Numbered from the stretch's first letter, positions 8,649 to 18,390 are shown. The stretch is 64,000 bases of DNA from DTU013 sp964490975 (GCA_964490975.1 CAZBEQ010000013.1:1-64000), one strand, 5' to 3'. Made by a program: numbers and translations. Notes: a model not told the origin generated them from the sequence alone.

Positions 8649-9313
8649 AATACTATATAACCCTGTCCTCTCTTTGTTCCTATGACCGGCCCGAGTCCGG
8701 CATCCTCCAGCTTTTTACGAAGCCTGTTGATGTTGACGGTAAGAGTATTGTCGTCAACGAACATATCACTGTTCCAGAGCTGGGTTATGAGTTCGTCACG
8801 GCTTACGATCATGCCCCTTTTGTCATAAAGGAGCGTAAGTATCTTGAGTTCGTTTTTCGTTAGCTCAAATTCTCCCGAGTTGCATTCGATAGTGCCTCTG
8901 GACAGGTGTATCACAAAATTGCCGCAGTTCAGCCGGTCTGATACTGTCTCCCTCGAAGTTCGCTTGAGCACGGATGATATGTGTGCAAGCAGTATTTGTG
9001 TATTATAGGGCTTGGTAATGAAATCGTCAGCACCCAGATTCATAGCCATTAATTCATCCAGCTCGGTATCACGGCTTGTTACCACTATTACGGGGGTGTC
9101 GGAACGTTTTCTGAGCTCTCTGCAAATATGGTACCCGTCTGCAGAGGGGAGGGTGATATCCAGTAATATAAGATCAGCCTGGGATGAAAGAATATATTCC
9201 ACGACATTTTCAAATTCTTCTGCTATTTCGCATTGATATCCATTGTTTGATAAAAAAATTGATAATTCATCACGTATTTTCTTATCATCTTCTATAATGA
9301 GGATTTTCTTCAT
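8645..9313 (-). CDS. BceR-type OmpR-family response regulator
   Basis: The 222-residue regulator has a receiver domain with acidic Glu8-Asp9-Asp10, phospho-acceptor Asp52 in LILLDITLP and Lys of FITKPYN, and a C-terminal winged helix (GEFELTKNELKILTLLYDKRG). It receives phosphate from the coupled kinase and should activate the transporter genes, possibly through the TGTAAG repeats at 7550-7566. The start has GGAGGA 7 bases upstream. It is the first gene of the module; its own promoter should lie in 9314-9460. Confidence 0.94.
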   Translation of the reverse strand: MKKILIIEDDKKIRDELSIFLSNNGYQCEIAEEFENVVEYILSSQADLILLDITLPSADGYHICRELRKRSDTPVIVVTSRDTELDELMAMNLGADDFITKPYNTQILLAHISSVLKRTSRETVSDRLNCGNFVIHLSRGTIECNSGEFELTKNELKILTLLYDKRGMIVSRDELITQLWNSDMFVDDNTLTVNINRLRKKLEDAGLGPVIGTKRGQGYIVL

Positions 9314-9379
9314 TTATCGATCCTCCTTCTGTTTATCCGCATGCTATGCCGTAAGTACATCTGCTTAATTTCATATATT

Positions 9380-9400
9380 ATTACGTAGAAATAACGTAAT
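9380..9400. promoter_or_regulatory. Inverted repeat upstream of the response-regulator gene
   Basis: ATTACGT and ACGTAAT form 7-bp arms 7 bases apart, about 70 bp upstream of the regulator start on the minus strand. It could be an operator. The 385-bp gap 9314-9698 otherwise holds only the 14-bp array at 9503-9572 and the GH39 leader. Confidence 0.3.
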
Positions 9401-9502
9401 GGTCTAATATGTTCACTTTATTATTACTATATAGTCTTCACCAATGATTTACAACAGCTATGCCATATCCGCTGCAGTGTACAGGGGAAGGGGTATCGAC
9501 CC

Positions 9503-9572
9503 GAGGTCGCCCACCCAAGGTCGCCCACCCAAGGTCGCCCACCCAAGGGTACCCACCCAAGGTCGCCCACCC
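9503..9572. repeat. 14-bp C-rich tandem array, 5 units
   Basis: Five gapless units of AAGGTCGCCCACCC (first starts with G; the fourth reads AAGGGTACCCACCC). Unlike most arrays in this window it does not follow a stop codon; it lies in the region between divergent genes, about 125 bp before the GH39 start. Confidence 0.92.
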
Positions 9573-9698
9573 AAGAGCGTCAAAAGCAAAAAGTGATAAG
9601 GTTATAGCAAGTATTAGAATGAATACAGCTCATGGGTATGATAGAATAAAAATATGCAGAGGTAATGAACTGTTAACTTAAATAAGGAGTGAAGCATT

Positions 9699-11288
9699 GT
9701 GAAAGGTATCAAAATCGAGCCCGGTGCGGTTGGAACAGCTTTTAAAGACAACTGGAAGAAATGCGTCGGGACCGGGAGACTTGGATTGGCACTGCAGAAG
9801 GAATATCTGGATGGATTGGAATACGTGCAGAAGAATATCGGTTTTTCATATATAAGAGGTCACGGTCTGCTATGTGATGACGTTGGTATCTACAGGGAAG
9901 ATAAAGTTGATGGCGAAATGAGGCCGTTTTACAACTTTACGTACATAGACCGCATATTTGATTCATATCTTGAACGGGGCATCAGACCCCTTGTGGAATT
10001 GGGCTTCATGCCTTACAAGCTGACTTCGGGAGAGCAGACCATTTTCTATTGGAAGGGCAATACGACCCCTCCTAAGGATTACGACAAATGGGTTGACTTG
10101 ATAAAAGCTGTTGTCAGGCACTTCATTTCCAGATATGGTGAAGAAGAGGTCCTCAAGTGGCCTTTTGAGGTATGGAACGAGCCAAACCTGCCGGGTTTCT
10201 GGAAGGATGCGAATATGCAGGAGTACTTCAGGCTTTATAAAGTGACCGCAAATGCCGTCAAAGAGGTGGACGCGCGCCTGCAGGTCGGAGGTCCGGCGAT
10301 TTGCGGCGGTATGGATCATTGGATAACAGAGTTTCTTAATTTCTGCAAAGCAGAAAATGTGCCACTGGACTTTATTTCAAGACATGCATATACATCCTCA
10401 CAGCCCATGTCTATCACACCGCACTTTTTATACCAGGACATATATAGCTCTGATCATATGCTCAATGAATTAAAGACGGTCAAGGAGATGATAGACAAGT
10501 CACCGTTCGCAGATCTGCCGTTTTACATAACAGAGTACAATACCTCCTGGCATCCTCTGAATCCTGTCCACGACACAGTATTCAATGCGGCCTATATTGC
10601 AAGGCTGCTAAGCAGGTGCGGCGACTATGCGGACCTGTTCTCCTATTGGACCTTCAGCGATGTTTTTGAGGAAAGTGATGTGCCAAGGGCACAGTTCCAT
10701 GGAGGGTTCGGCCTCGTAGCACTCAATAACATACCAAAGCCCACGTTCCACACGTTTTCCTTCTTTGCAAAGCTGGGAGTAGAACAGCTGTACCGGGACG
10801 ATAATATTATCGTTACCCGCAGAAAGGATGGAACTATCGCAATAGCTGCATGGAACCCTGTTTTGATAGACAGGCAGGGCGCGGCTGAAGAGCAGGAAAA
10901 TGCAGCAAATGCGGCAAATGACGGTGAAATGCATAAGGCAGCCAATAAGGAAGCGGAAAACCAGGAAATCAGAAGCTTTGAAATCGAACTCCCATTTGAT
11001 TCTGAGCATGTATTTATGAAGAAACAATCTATAAATGAGGAAATAGGTAATCCTTTAAAAGCCTGGATGCAGATGGGAAGACCAAGATTTCCGGATAAGG
11101 CTTCTGTTGAAACTCTCAGACAGGCAGCGCAGCCCGGTATCACTACATGCAGTCTTGGTACGGAGGGCGGCAACATCAGGTTTGAACTGGAGCTTACAAA
11201 AAATGAGGTCGTGTTGATAGAATTGTATGCTGTAAATGATGAGACCAGCACATATATCGGGTTGGACGACAGCTTTATAGGATATTGA
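9699..11288 (+). CDS. GH39 beta-xylosidase
   Basis: A 529-residue intracellular xylosidase that releases xylose from the non-reducing end of xylo-oligosaccharides with retention. The acid/base is Glu161 in the WNEPN motif and the nucleophile Glu279 in ITEYNTS, almost the same positions as the characterised Thermoanaerobacterium GH39 xylosidase (160 and 277). The (beta/alpha)8 barrel is followed by a beta domain interrupted at about residues 392-424 by an Ala/Asn/Glu-rich hydrophilic insert not expected in the family. Translation starts at a GTG with AAGGAG upstream. No signal peptide. The YgjP-like gene follows 4 bp later. Confidence 0.95.
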   Translation: MKGIKIEPGAVGTAFKDNWKKCVGTGRLGLALQKEYLDGLEYVQKNIGFSYIRGHGLLCDDVGIYREDKVDGEMRPFYNFTYIDRIFDSYLERGIRPLVELGFMPYKLTSGEQTIFYWKGNTTPPKDYDKWVDLIKAVVRHFISRYGEEEVLKWPFEVWNEPNLPGFWKDANMQEYFRLYKVTANAVKEVDARLQVGGPAICGGMDHWITEFLNFCKAENVPLDFISRHAYTSSQPMSITPHFLYQDIYSSDHMLNELKTVKEMIDKSPFADLPFYITEYNTSWHPLNPVHDTVFNAAYIARLLSRCGDYADLFSYWTFSDVFEESDVPRAQFHGGFGLVALNNIPKPTFHTFSFFAKLGVEQLYRDDNIIVTRRKDGTIAIAAWNPVLIDRQGAAEEQENAANAANDGEMHKAANKEAENQEIRSFEIELPFDSEHVFMKKQSINEEIGNPLKAWMQMGRPRFPDKASVETLRQAAQPGITTCSLGTEGGNIRFELELTKNEVVLIELYAVNDETSTYIGLDDSFIGY

Positions 11289-11292
11289 TGAT

Positions 11293-12021
11293 ATGGAACA
11301 GAGCAGAGACAGAAAGCATAATAAAATCAGCAAATCGGAAATAGTGGTTGAGGATATCACCATTGAGATAGAGCGGAAAAAAATTAAAAACCTGCATCTC
11401 AGGGTATATCCTCCGGACGGGCGCGTCAGCGTCTCTGCTCCTGCGCGCTTTAGCGATGATATGCTCCGCTCCTTTGTGGAATCTAAAATCGAGTGGATCA
11501 GAAAGCACCAGGACAGGATCGGGCGAAGGCAAAGGAATGCTCAGGCTCCATGTGAATTCGTAAGTGGTGAAGTACATTTCTTCAATGGCAGCGGCTACAA
11601 GCTTGAATTGATAGAACAGGATGCAAAGCCGCATGTAGTGATCGAAGGCGGATCACTCAAGCTTTATGTGCGCCCGGGCGCCTATGCGGAAAAGAGGAAG
11701 GCTGTTATGGACGAGTTCTACAGGGCTCAACTCAAACAGCTTTTGCCCGGTATAATTGATAAATGGGAGAAAGTCATAAAGGTCAAGGTCGATGATTTTG
11801 GTATCAAGAAAATGAAGACCAAATGGGGGACCTGTAACAGAAAGGCTCGGCGGATATGGATCAATCTCGAGCTTGCAAAGAAACCGCCGGAATGCCTTGA
11901 ATATATAGTGGTACACGAGATGGTACACCTCATTGAACGACACCATAACAGCGTATTTTACGGATATATGGATCAATTCCTGTCGCAATGGCGCAGTTAC
12001 AAAAATGTTTTGAATTCATAG
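11293..12021 (+). CDS. YgjP-type M48-like metallopeptidase (DUF45)
   Basis: The 242-residue product carries the DUF45 signature: a segment KMKTKWGTCN, then the zinc motif HEMVH (in VVHEMVHLIERHH) and a downstream histidine/asparagine cluster. The family is classed with SprT/M48-like zinc peptidases, but its substrate is unknown. It begins 4 bp after the GH39 stop and is almost certainly co-transcribed, with only a weak ribosome site. Its 3' end overlaps the convergent ketopantoate reductase gene by 6 bp. The link to xylan use is positional only. Confidence 0.88.
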   Translation: MEQSRDRKHNKISKSEIVVEDITIEIERKKIKNLHLRVYPPDGRVSVSAPARFSDDMLRSFVESKIEWIRKHQDRIGRRQRNAQAPCEFVSGEVHFFNGSGYKLELIEQDAKPHVVIEGGSLKLYVRPGAYAEKRKAVMDEFYRAQLKQLLPGIIDKWEKVIKVKVDDFGIKKMKTKWGTCNRKARRIWINLELAKKPPECLEYIVVHEMVHLIERHHNSVFYGYMDQFLSQWRSYKNVLNS

Positions 12022-12933
12022 AGGCTCTTCTATTGCTTTTATCAGTCTAAATAGCATATCGTTTACTGGTGTAGGCACATCATACTTTCGTCCCATTTCA
12101 ATCACGGCACCGGAAAATATCTCGACTTCAGTCTTGCGTCCCGCTTCAACATCCTGACACATTGATGTTTTGCCTTCGGGAGATAGTGAGCATATGATTT
12201 TGATATAATTTTGAATATCCTGCTCTGTAAGATTGATGCCGGCCTTCGGGGCAATTTTTATGACCTCGCGTGAAGCATCTACCATGAGATCTCTTGCAAA
12301 GCCTGCTTTTGCAAATTTACCATATGGCGCATGTAGAATGGCAGATACCTGGTTTATTCCAACGTTCAGCATGAATTTCCACCAAAGCTCGCGCATAATG
12401 CTTTCGGGCACGGTATAGGGCAGCCTTGCACGGTCAAAGTAAGCCCTGACGGCGTCTACCTTTGGAGATTTTGCAGAACCGTCCCTGTCTCCGAAGACTA
12501 TTCTTCCTATATTGGCAAATTGTATATCAGTGACTTCTCTTACAGCATCGGTTGCAACACAGAAGGAGTGTAGAACTTTATCCATGCCGAACGCACTACC
12601 GATTATCTCTTCGCTCGTAATACCGTTTAACAGTGATAAAATTATAGTATCAGGGCCAACCAGAGACCTCATGTCTTCTATTGCCTGATCCAGATGGTGG
12701 TTTTTGACGGATATCAGTATCAGATCAGCTTTTTCATCTGCCTCACCGGGTCTGACGTATGTGAACGGTATTTTAGAACCATTGACGCTTATCCCGTTTT
12801 TGCTGTAGTTTTCGAACCGACTGCCACCGGCTATTACCTTTAGCGTATCTGGACAGTTTTCCATGATCCTGCTGCCGTATACTCCTCCTATAGCTCCCAG
12901 ACCGATAATGTAGACTTTTTGAATATTGTGCAT
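12016..12933 (-). CDS. Ketopantoate reductase family (ApbA/PanE) protein
   Basis: The 305-residue product has an N-terminal Rossmann fold with GLGAIGGVYG (residues 11-20), a helix with the conserved Lys-His-His (SVKNHHLDQA) and the C-terminal helical domain with KFMLNVGINQ, where the family's catalytic lysine and asparagine lie. Such enzymes reduce 2-dehydropantoate to pantoate with NADPH for coenzyme A, although many paralogues have other 2-keto acid substrates. No panB/panC neighbour is present, so the exact substrate is open. AGGGAGG precedes the start. Convergent with the YgjP gene. Confidence 0.88.
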   Translation of the reverse strand: MHNIQKVYIIGLGAIGGVYGSRIMENCPDTLKVIAGGSRFENYSKNGISVNGSKIPFTYVRPGEADEKADLILISVKNHHLDQAIEDMRSLVGPDTIILSLLNGITSEEIIGSAFGMDKVLHSFCVATDAVREVTDIQFANIGRIVFGDRDGSAKSPKVDAVRAYFDRARLPYTVPESIMRELWWKFMLNVGINQVSAILHAPYGKFAKAGFARDLMVDASREVIKIAPKAGINLTEQDIQNYIKIICSLSPEGKTSMCQDVEAGRKTEVEIFSGAVIEMGRKYDVPTPVNDMLFRLIKAIEEPL

Positions 12934-13151
12934 AAGTAAAACTCCTCCCTGATTATTATGCCATTTGTATAAAGAGCATTCAACTATTCTATACTACTTA
13001 TGGCAAAATGACGGTTTGATAATACTTTCTAAAAATTGCTTGATTAAGGTTATAAACTTTGCTATTCTTGTTATTGGTTATCCAGAATGGCCTTTAACTG
13101 GCTGGATACCTAATTATGAACAGAATACCGGATTTTAAAGGTTTTGTATAT

Positions 13152-13217
13152 ATAACGAGACTATAGATATCTCCCGCCTCGTTGAAACACTGCAATATCA
13201 TAAGAATTTCCTTTGGA
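13152..13217. repeat. Palindromic repeat, IS605-end-like (copy 1)
   Basis: AACGAG (13154-13159) and CTCGTT (13178-13183) bracket ATAGATATCTCCCGC, followed by a conserved tail to TTTCCTTTGGA. The right 46 bp recur nearly unchanged at 60911-60956, and the hairpin recurs inverted at 58305-58338. It lies 40 bp before the malic enzyme start in the 324-bp gap 12934-13257, which is otherwise featureless. Confidence 0.75.
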
Positions 13218-13257
13218 CGGTATTTATATTTATTAAACTCAAAAGGAGTGTAAAAAA

Positions 13258-14430
13258 ATGGATTACAGAAAAGAATCATTAAGGCTGCATGGCGAATGGA
13301 AGGGTAAGATTGAAGTCATAAGTACTGTACCTGTTAAAGATAAGCAGGATCTTTCTCTGGCATATACACCGGGAGTAGCAGAACCCTGCCTAGCTATACA
13401 GAAGGATGTAGACCTGTCATACCAGCTGACAAGAAGATGGAATCTGGTAGCGGTTGTAACAGATGGAACAGCAGTGCTTGGACTCGGTGATATTGGACCG
13501 GAGGCAGGTATGCCTGTTATGGAAGGCAAATGCGTACTGTTCAAATCTTTTGGTGATGTAGATGCTTTCCCGCTCTGCGTACGTTCAAAGAGCGTCGACG
13601 ATATCGTGCAGACTGTAAAGCTGTTGGCAGGCAGCTTCGGTGGAGTCAATCTGGAGGATATATCTGCTCCGAGATGCTTCGAAATAGAAAGACGTCTTAA
13701 GCAGGAATGCGATATTCCGATATTCCATGATGATCAGCATGGAACTGCAGTAGTAACACTGGCTGCTATGCTAAATGCATTGAAGCTTGCTAAAAAGAAT
13801 ATAGGTGATATCGAAGTGGTCGTAAACGGTTCCGGAGCTGCAGGTATCGCAATTACAAGACTTCTTATGGCAATGGGCCTCAAGAGGGTCATCCTTTGCG
13901 ACACAAAAGGAGCAATATATGAGGGTAGGGACAACCTGAACGATGCGAAAGCCGAGATGGCAAAGATCTCAAACTTTGAAAAGAAAAAGGGCTTGCTGAA
14001 GGATGTTATCGTTGGAGCAGACGTGTTCATAGGTGTTTCTGCAGCAGGAATGTTGACAAAGGAAATGGTTAAGACTATGGCAAAGGATCCTATCATATTT
14101 GCTATGGCTAACCCGACTCCTGAAATAATGCCTGATGAGGCAAAAGAGGCAGGAGCTCTCGTGGTCGGTACAGGACGTTCCGACTTCCCGAACCAGATCA
14201 ATAATGTACTTGCGTTCCCGGGTATATTCAGGGGCGCGCTGGATGTAAGGGCAAGCGATATCAACGACGAGATGAAGATAGCAGCAGCTAAGGCTATTGC
14301 AGGGCTTGTATCTGATGATGAACTGAGCGCAGATTGTGTAATCCCGGCTCCATTCGATCCCAGAGTAGCAAGCAGCGTTGCTAAAGCTGTATCGGAAGCC
14401 GCTATAAAGACCGGAGTTAACAGGATTTAA
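13258..14430 (+). CDS. NAD(P)-dependent malic enzyme
   Basis: The 390-residue short-form malic enzyme oxidatively decarboxylates malate to pyruvate. Visible are the N-terminal substrate domain (LAYTPGVAEPCLAI, TDGTAVLGLGDIGPEAGMPV), the metal-binding stretch FHDDQHGTA and the nucleotide fold VVNGSGAAGIA. It lacks the C-terminal phosphotransacetylase domain of the large bacterial forms. AAGGAG lies at correct distance from the ATG. Cofactor preference cannot be told with confidence. It stands alone, with REP-like palindromes just after the stop that could end transcription. Confidence 0.95.
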   Translation: MDYRKESLRLHGEWKGKIEVISTVPVKDKQDLSLAYTPGVAEPCLAIQKDVDLSYQLTRRWNLVAVVTDGTAVLGLGDIGPEAGMPVMEGKCVLFKSFGDVDAFPLCVRSKSVDDIVQTVKLLAGSFGGVNLEDISAPRCFEIERRLKQECDIPIFHDDQHGTAVVTLAAMLNALKLAKKNIGDIEVVVNGSGAAGIAITRLLMAMGLKRVILCDTKGAIYEGRDNLNDAKAEMAKISNFEKKKGLLKDVIVGADVFIGVSAAGMLTKEMVKTMAKDPIIFAMANPTPEIMPDEAKEAGALVVGTGRSDFPNQINNVLAFPGIFRGALDVRASDINDEMKIAAAKAIAGLVSDDELSADCVIPAPFDPRVASSVAKAVSEAAIKTGVNRI

Positions 14431-14436
14431 TGGAAA

Positions 14437-14561
14437 GGGGACACATCTTTATGTGGGGTATTCCTCAATAGACAAGATATGTCCCCGATGGAAAAACTGT
14501 ATTATAGGTAAAGGGACACTCCTCGGCAGGTTGATAGGCTTCAATGGCCGGGGAATGTCCC
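14437..14561. repeat. Two GGGACA/TGTCCC palindromic (REP-like) units
   Basis: Unit one runs from GGGGAC at 14437 to GTCCCC at 14486; unit two from GGGACACTCCTCGGC at 14513 to the inverse copy ending TGTCCC at 14561. The second arm pair matches in 13 of 15 positions and is followed by seven T, so it could also end malic enzyme transcription. Related palindromes occur at 39071, 47729 and 50959. Confidence 0.85.
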
Positions 14562-14581
14562 TTTTTTTGAAAGGATTTGCT

Positions 14582-15742
14582 ATGATAGCTTTATTGATAA
14601 TAATCTATGCGGCGTTTATCAGTCTGGGACTTCCCGATTCACTGCTGGGAAGCGCTTGGCCTTCCATGCGGACCGGGTTTGGTGCGCCGGTTGCTATTGC
14701 GGGCTATCTTTCAATGGTTATAAGCATCGGCACGATCATATCCAGTTTTGTTTCAAGCAGGATCATAGCGAGATTTAAAACCGGAACGGTTGTTGCAGTA
14801 AGCGTTACATTGACCGCTGCAGCTCTTCTGGGCTTTTCATTTGCACAGTCGGTATGGGTGCTGTTTCTGATGGCCATCCCGCTGGGATTGGGCGCAGGGT
14901 GTGTAGATGCCAGCCTGAACAATTTTGTGGCGCTTCATTATGAATCAAGGCATATGAACTGGCTCCACTGTTTTTGGGGAATAGGGGCCACAGTAGGGCC
15001 AATGATAATGGCATTTCATATTGATGCAGGAAATGGCTGGAGAGCGGGCTATCTAACTGTTGCGATCATCCAGAGCATTCTGGTGATCATCCTGTTTGCC
15101 ACACTTGGTATGTGGAAGAACGGAACCAACGGAAGTCCCACCGAGAATACCGAGACCAGATTTATTAGTAACCATGAAGCTCTGAGGCTTCCTAATGCTA
15201 AGCTCGCCATGCTTGGCTTTGTTTTTTTCTCAGCTACCGAAACAACGACAGGCCTTTGGGCCAGCAGCTACCTTACATCCAGCCATGGATTCTCGGAAGC
15301 GGCTGCGGCGACTGTCACCTCCTGCTTTTATGGCGGCATTACGGCAGGAAGATTATTGGCTGGGTTTTTATCAATAAAGGCCAAAAGTTCGGATCTTATA
15401 CGTTGGGGGCAGCTGATATGTATTGCAGGAGCTTTACTCATAATTCTTCCATTGCCCTCGGGGTTTGCTGTTGCAGGTATAATCATGATCGGCCTTGGAA
15501 CTGCGCCGGTTTTCCCCAATATGCTCCATGAAACACCAAACAGGTTTGGAAAGGATATTTCACAGGTGTTGGTCGGCATAGAGATGGGAACTGCGTATAT
15601 AGGCAGCCTCCTTGCACCGATGCTGCTGGGCCAGCTTGCTTCCTTTACCGGTCTGGGTCTATATCCTTATTTCATAATGCTGTGTATACTGATCATGTTT
15701 ATATCATCTGAATTATTACAGCATAGGATAACAAAACGATAA
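14582..15742 (+). CDS. Major facilitator superfamily transporter
   Basis: The 386-residue product shows about 12 hydrophobic segments in two halves, a short hydrophilic loop in the middle (about residues 190-215) and the early motif FISLGLPDSLLGSAWP seen in FucP-like MFS carriers. The substrate is unknown; a sugar or metabolite is likely. The frame is open to 14453, but those codons lie inside the REP-like unit; AAAGGA six bases before the ATG at 14582 sets the start. Single gene after malic enzyme on the same strand. Confidence 0.87.
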   Translation: MIALLIIIYAAFISLGLPDSLLGSAWPSMRTGFGAPVAIAGYLSMVISIGTIISSFVSSRIIARFKTGTVVAVSVTLTAAALLGFSFAQSVWVLFLMAIPLGLGAGCVDASLNNFVALHYESRHMNWLHCFWGIGATVGPMIMAFHIDAGNGWRAGYLTVAIIQSILVIILFATLGMWKNGTNGSPTENTETRFISNHEALRLPNAKLAMLGFVFFSATETTTGLWASSYLTSSHGFSEAAAATVTSCFYGGITAGRLLAGFLSIKAKSSDLIRWGQLICIAGALLIILPLPSGFAVAGIIMIGLGTAPVFPNMLHETPNRFGKDISQVLVGIEMGTAYIGSLLAPMLLGQLASFTGLGLYPYFIMLCILIMFISSELLQHRITKR

Positions 15743-15771
15743 ATACAATAGTTGCTGAGTAACAAAGAATA

Positions 15772-15986
15772 TAGGGCTGTCTCAAAATCAATTGGGTGAG
15801 TAAAAAATCTGGTAATGTGTGGCGAGATATTCAATTTAGTTGATATATGGCTCGATAATGCAGTGGAAACCTAAATTATGTAGTACAATCAAGGTTTAAT
15901 AACCACTTCGCAGAGTTATATCCACTCATTTCCTGATAATTCACTCAACCTTTGTTGCAAATCCCAACAACTTTTAGACAGCCCCT
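15772..15986. mobile_element. 215-bp element with 15-bp terminal inverted repeats
   Basis: TAGGGCTGTCTCAAAA at the left end and TTTTAGACAGCCCCT at the right end are inverted repeats. Inside them a second related pair occurs (GGTGAGT left, ACTCAACC right). GGGCTGTCTCAAAA ends are common among DDE-type insertion sequences, and there is no transposase, so this reads as a non-autonomous derivative. It lies between the MFS gene and the SLH gene, whose stop codons face it from both sides. Confidence 0.7.
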
Positions 15987-16005
15987 TTACTGTATCTGCC
16001 GTTAC

Positions 16006-18390
16006 CTATTGCCGAGGAGGAAGCAAATACAGTTTTTTAACAGCATTTCCTGCAACACATTTATTGTTGTTGTAAACTGCAGTGACGCTGAAGTAATACT
16101 CGACTCCATCGGTTAGCTTCTTGAAATCGCCGTTTGTGTATTCGACTGTATTGTCGAGAATTACGGATGTCAGATTTTTATCATATACACCGTAGTACCC
16201 GTTTGCCGGAAAAACAGGGGACTGGTTGTTTTGTGATATGACGACCCTATATTCCACCAGCTCTGATGATCCGATCTTATCCCATTTTATGACCAGACTG
16301 CCGTTTTCATACTCAGCCTTTACAGCAGGTGCAGGGAACAGCTCCGGATTTTCCGGGCCTTCATACTTACAAGATATTGTAATGCCAGTGATAACCCTGT
16401 CGTTGTATACAGCGACTACGCTGAAATGGTATGTTTCTCCGCTTTTGAAGTACTTGTCGAAATCACCGTTGTTATATTGAACAGTATTGTCTATGACTGC
16501 ATAATTTCTGTCCTTGTCGGTTATCCAAAGCAAGTGCCCGTTTTCCGGCCAGGTCGGCGTAGAGTCATTTTTGGATGCGACTAATCTATAGCCCTGCAGA
16601 ATGGGTGAGTCTATCTTGTTCCACCTGACTACCAGCCTGCCATTCTCAATTGCCGATGTAACGACCGGTGTCTGGTATAATTCCGGGTTTTCGGTGCTGT
16701 TATATTTGATTTTCACGGCATTGCCTGTGACGTTTTTATCATTGTAGACAGCAGTGACACTGAGGAAATATTCCTGGCCTTTGGTGAAATACTTTCCAAA
16801 GTCTCCGTTGGCATATGCTGTGGAATTGTCTATAATAGCATAATCTCTGTTTTTATCTGTGAACCAATATAGATATCCGTTATCAGGGAATGAAGGTGAG
16901 GAGTCGCCTTTGGATGCTACAACCTTATAGCCCTGAAGGTTTGGTGAATTTATCCTATCCCATCTGAGGACAAGTCTTCCGTTTTCTTCAGAAACGGTGA
17001 CTTTCGGCGCAATATAGGCTTCGGGATTTTCCTGACCGCTGTAGGTAAACTGTATAGCATTGCCCACTACGAACCCGTCTTTATATACCGCGGTGACACT
17101 GGCATAGTAGTTCTGACCTTTTGTCAAATAATTTCCGAAATCACCATTGTTATACTTGCTGCTGTTATTAATTACTGCATAATTTCTATTCTTATCTTTT
17201 ATGTAATATAGATAACCTTCATCGGGATACCTTGGAGATGAATCATTCTTCGAAATAACGACAGCATATCCTTTTAGATAATCAGTAGAAATATTACCCC
17301 ATCTTACCACTTGGGTGTTGTTCTCCGATGAGATAGTAACATTAGGCACTGTACGCAGAGTTGGATCCTCAGGCCCATTATATGTCATCCTTGCCGTATT
17401 GCCGGCAACATACCTGTCTTTGTAAACGGCCGTGACACTGATGTAATAAAGTTCACCTTTTTTGAGATATTTTCCGAAATCGCTCGTCCCTGTATACTGT
17501 CTGCTGTTATCTATGACAGCTGACGTTTTGTTTTTATCTGTGATGTAGTAAAGCTCGCTGTTGTCGGGATGGACCGGCGTTGAATCGTTCTTTGATATTA
17601 CTACTGCGTAGGCGAGGAATTTCTCAGAGCTTATTTTGTTCCATTTAACGACCAGCCGGTTGCTTTCGGATGCTACTGATACCACTGGAGCCATGTATAC
17701 ATCATCATATGTGACCTTGTCTTCATCATATGTGATTTTATCCTCGTTATTTTTGAAGGCCTTATACAACAGCATGGCAGCTTCTGCTCTGGTAAGGCTG
17801 CCCTGTGGCTTGAACAGGCTGCAGCCGTTTTCGGAATAGCCCTGTATCAATCCATACTTGACAGAGAGGGCTACATACTTCCTAAGCTTTGACGAGATTT
17901 GACTGGTATCCGAGAATCTGTTCAGAATGCTCTCGTCGACAGACTCATTTCCATATCCCAGGGCTTTGACCAGCGCAACTGCCATATCTTCTCTGACAGC
18001 CTGCTGATCCGGCCTGTAATTATCGCCTGCTGATGACCTGAAGCCTGTGAGATAGGCTTTAGCCGATTCTACATACGGGTATTCCCAGTCATTCCTGCTT
18101 ACGTCCAGAAACGATGGAGTGCCAGGGGAATATAGCTGGATTTTCAACGTCAACACCATCATCTTCGCAAATTGTGCTCTTGTGACGATGCCGGACGGGT
18201 CAAACCTTTCATTTCCAACGCCTTCAATGATCTTGTTCTCGAGCATCCACATGATTTGATCGTATGCCCAGTGAGACTCCTTAACGTCTGAAAACCAATA
18301 CTTATTGTTGGTTGCGTATACCGTAGATGTAACTGAAAATATCATCGCAATGCATAAAATGAGTGAAATGATCCTTGCGGGTTTCTTCAT
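16006..18390 (-). CDS. SLH-domain surface protein with five FN3-like repeats
   Basis: The 794-residue exported protein has a signal peptide (residues 1-26), three SLH domains (about 30-90, 95-155 and 165-220) that bind pyruvylated secondary cell-wall polymer, and five repeats of about 107 residues. Each repeat starts like VTVSEENGRLVLRWDRI and ends like YFLSVTAVYNDKNVTGNAVK, which resembles fibronectin type III folds. No catalytic domain is visible, so a cell-surface binding or structural role is likely. It lies 122 bp downstream of the adaptor gene of a MacAB-like operon, same strand, with its own start region. Confidence 0.9.
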   Translation of the reverse strand: MKKPARIISLILCIAMIFSVTSTVYATNNKYWFSDVKESHWAYDQIMWMLENKIIEGVGNERFDPSGIVTRAQFAKMMVLTLKIQLYSPGTPSFLDVSRNDWEYPYVESAKAYLTGFRSSAGDNYRPDQQAVREDMAVALVKALGYGNESVDESILNRFSDTSQISSKLRKYVALSVKYGLIQGYSENGCSLFKPQGSLTRAEAAMLLYKAFKNNEDKITYDEDKVTYDDVYMAPVVSVASESNRLVVKWNKISSEKFLAYAVVISKNDSTPVHPDNSELYYITDKNKTSAVIDNSRQYTGTSDFGKYLKKGELYYISVTAVYKDRYVAGNTARMTYNGPEDPTLRTVPNVTISSENNTQVVRWGNISTDYLKGYAVVISKNDSSPRYPDEGYLYYIKDKNRNYAVINNSSKYNNGDFGNYLTKGQNYYASVTAVYKDGFVVGNAIQFTYSGQENPEAYIAPKVTVSEENGRLVLRWDRINSPNLQGYKVVASKGDSSPSFPDNGYLYWFTDKNRDYAIIDNSTAYANGDFGKYFTKGQEYFLSVTAVYNDKNVTGNAVKIKYNSTENPELYQTPVVTSAIENGRLVVRWNKIDSPILQGYRLVASKNDSTPTWPENGHLLWITDKDRNYAVIDNTVQYNNGDFDKYFKSGETYHFSVVAVYNDRVITGITISCKYEGPENPELFPAPAVKAEYENGSLVIKWDKIGSSELVEYRVVISQNNQSPVFPANGYYGVYDKNLTSVILDNTVEYTNGDFKKLTDGVEYYFSVTAVYNNNKCVAGNAVKKLYLLPPRQ

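Noticed and set aside
14453..14581. N-terminal extension of the MFS transporter
   Set aside because: The extra 43 codons lie inside REP-like palindromes and read as non-protein sequence; the ribosome site supports 14582.
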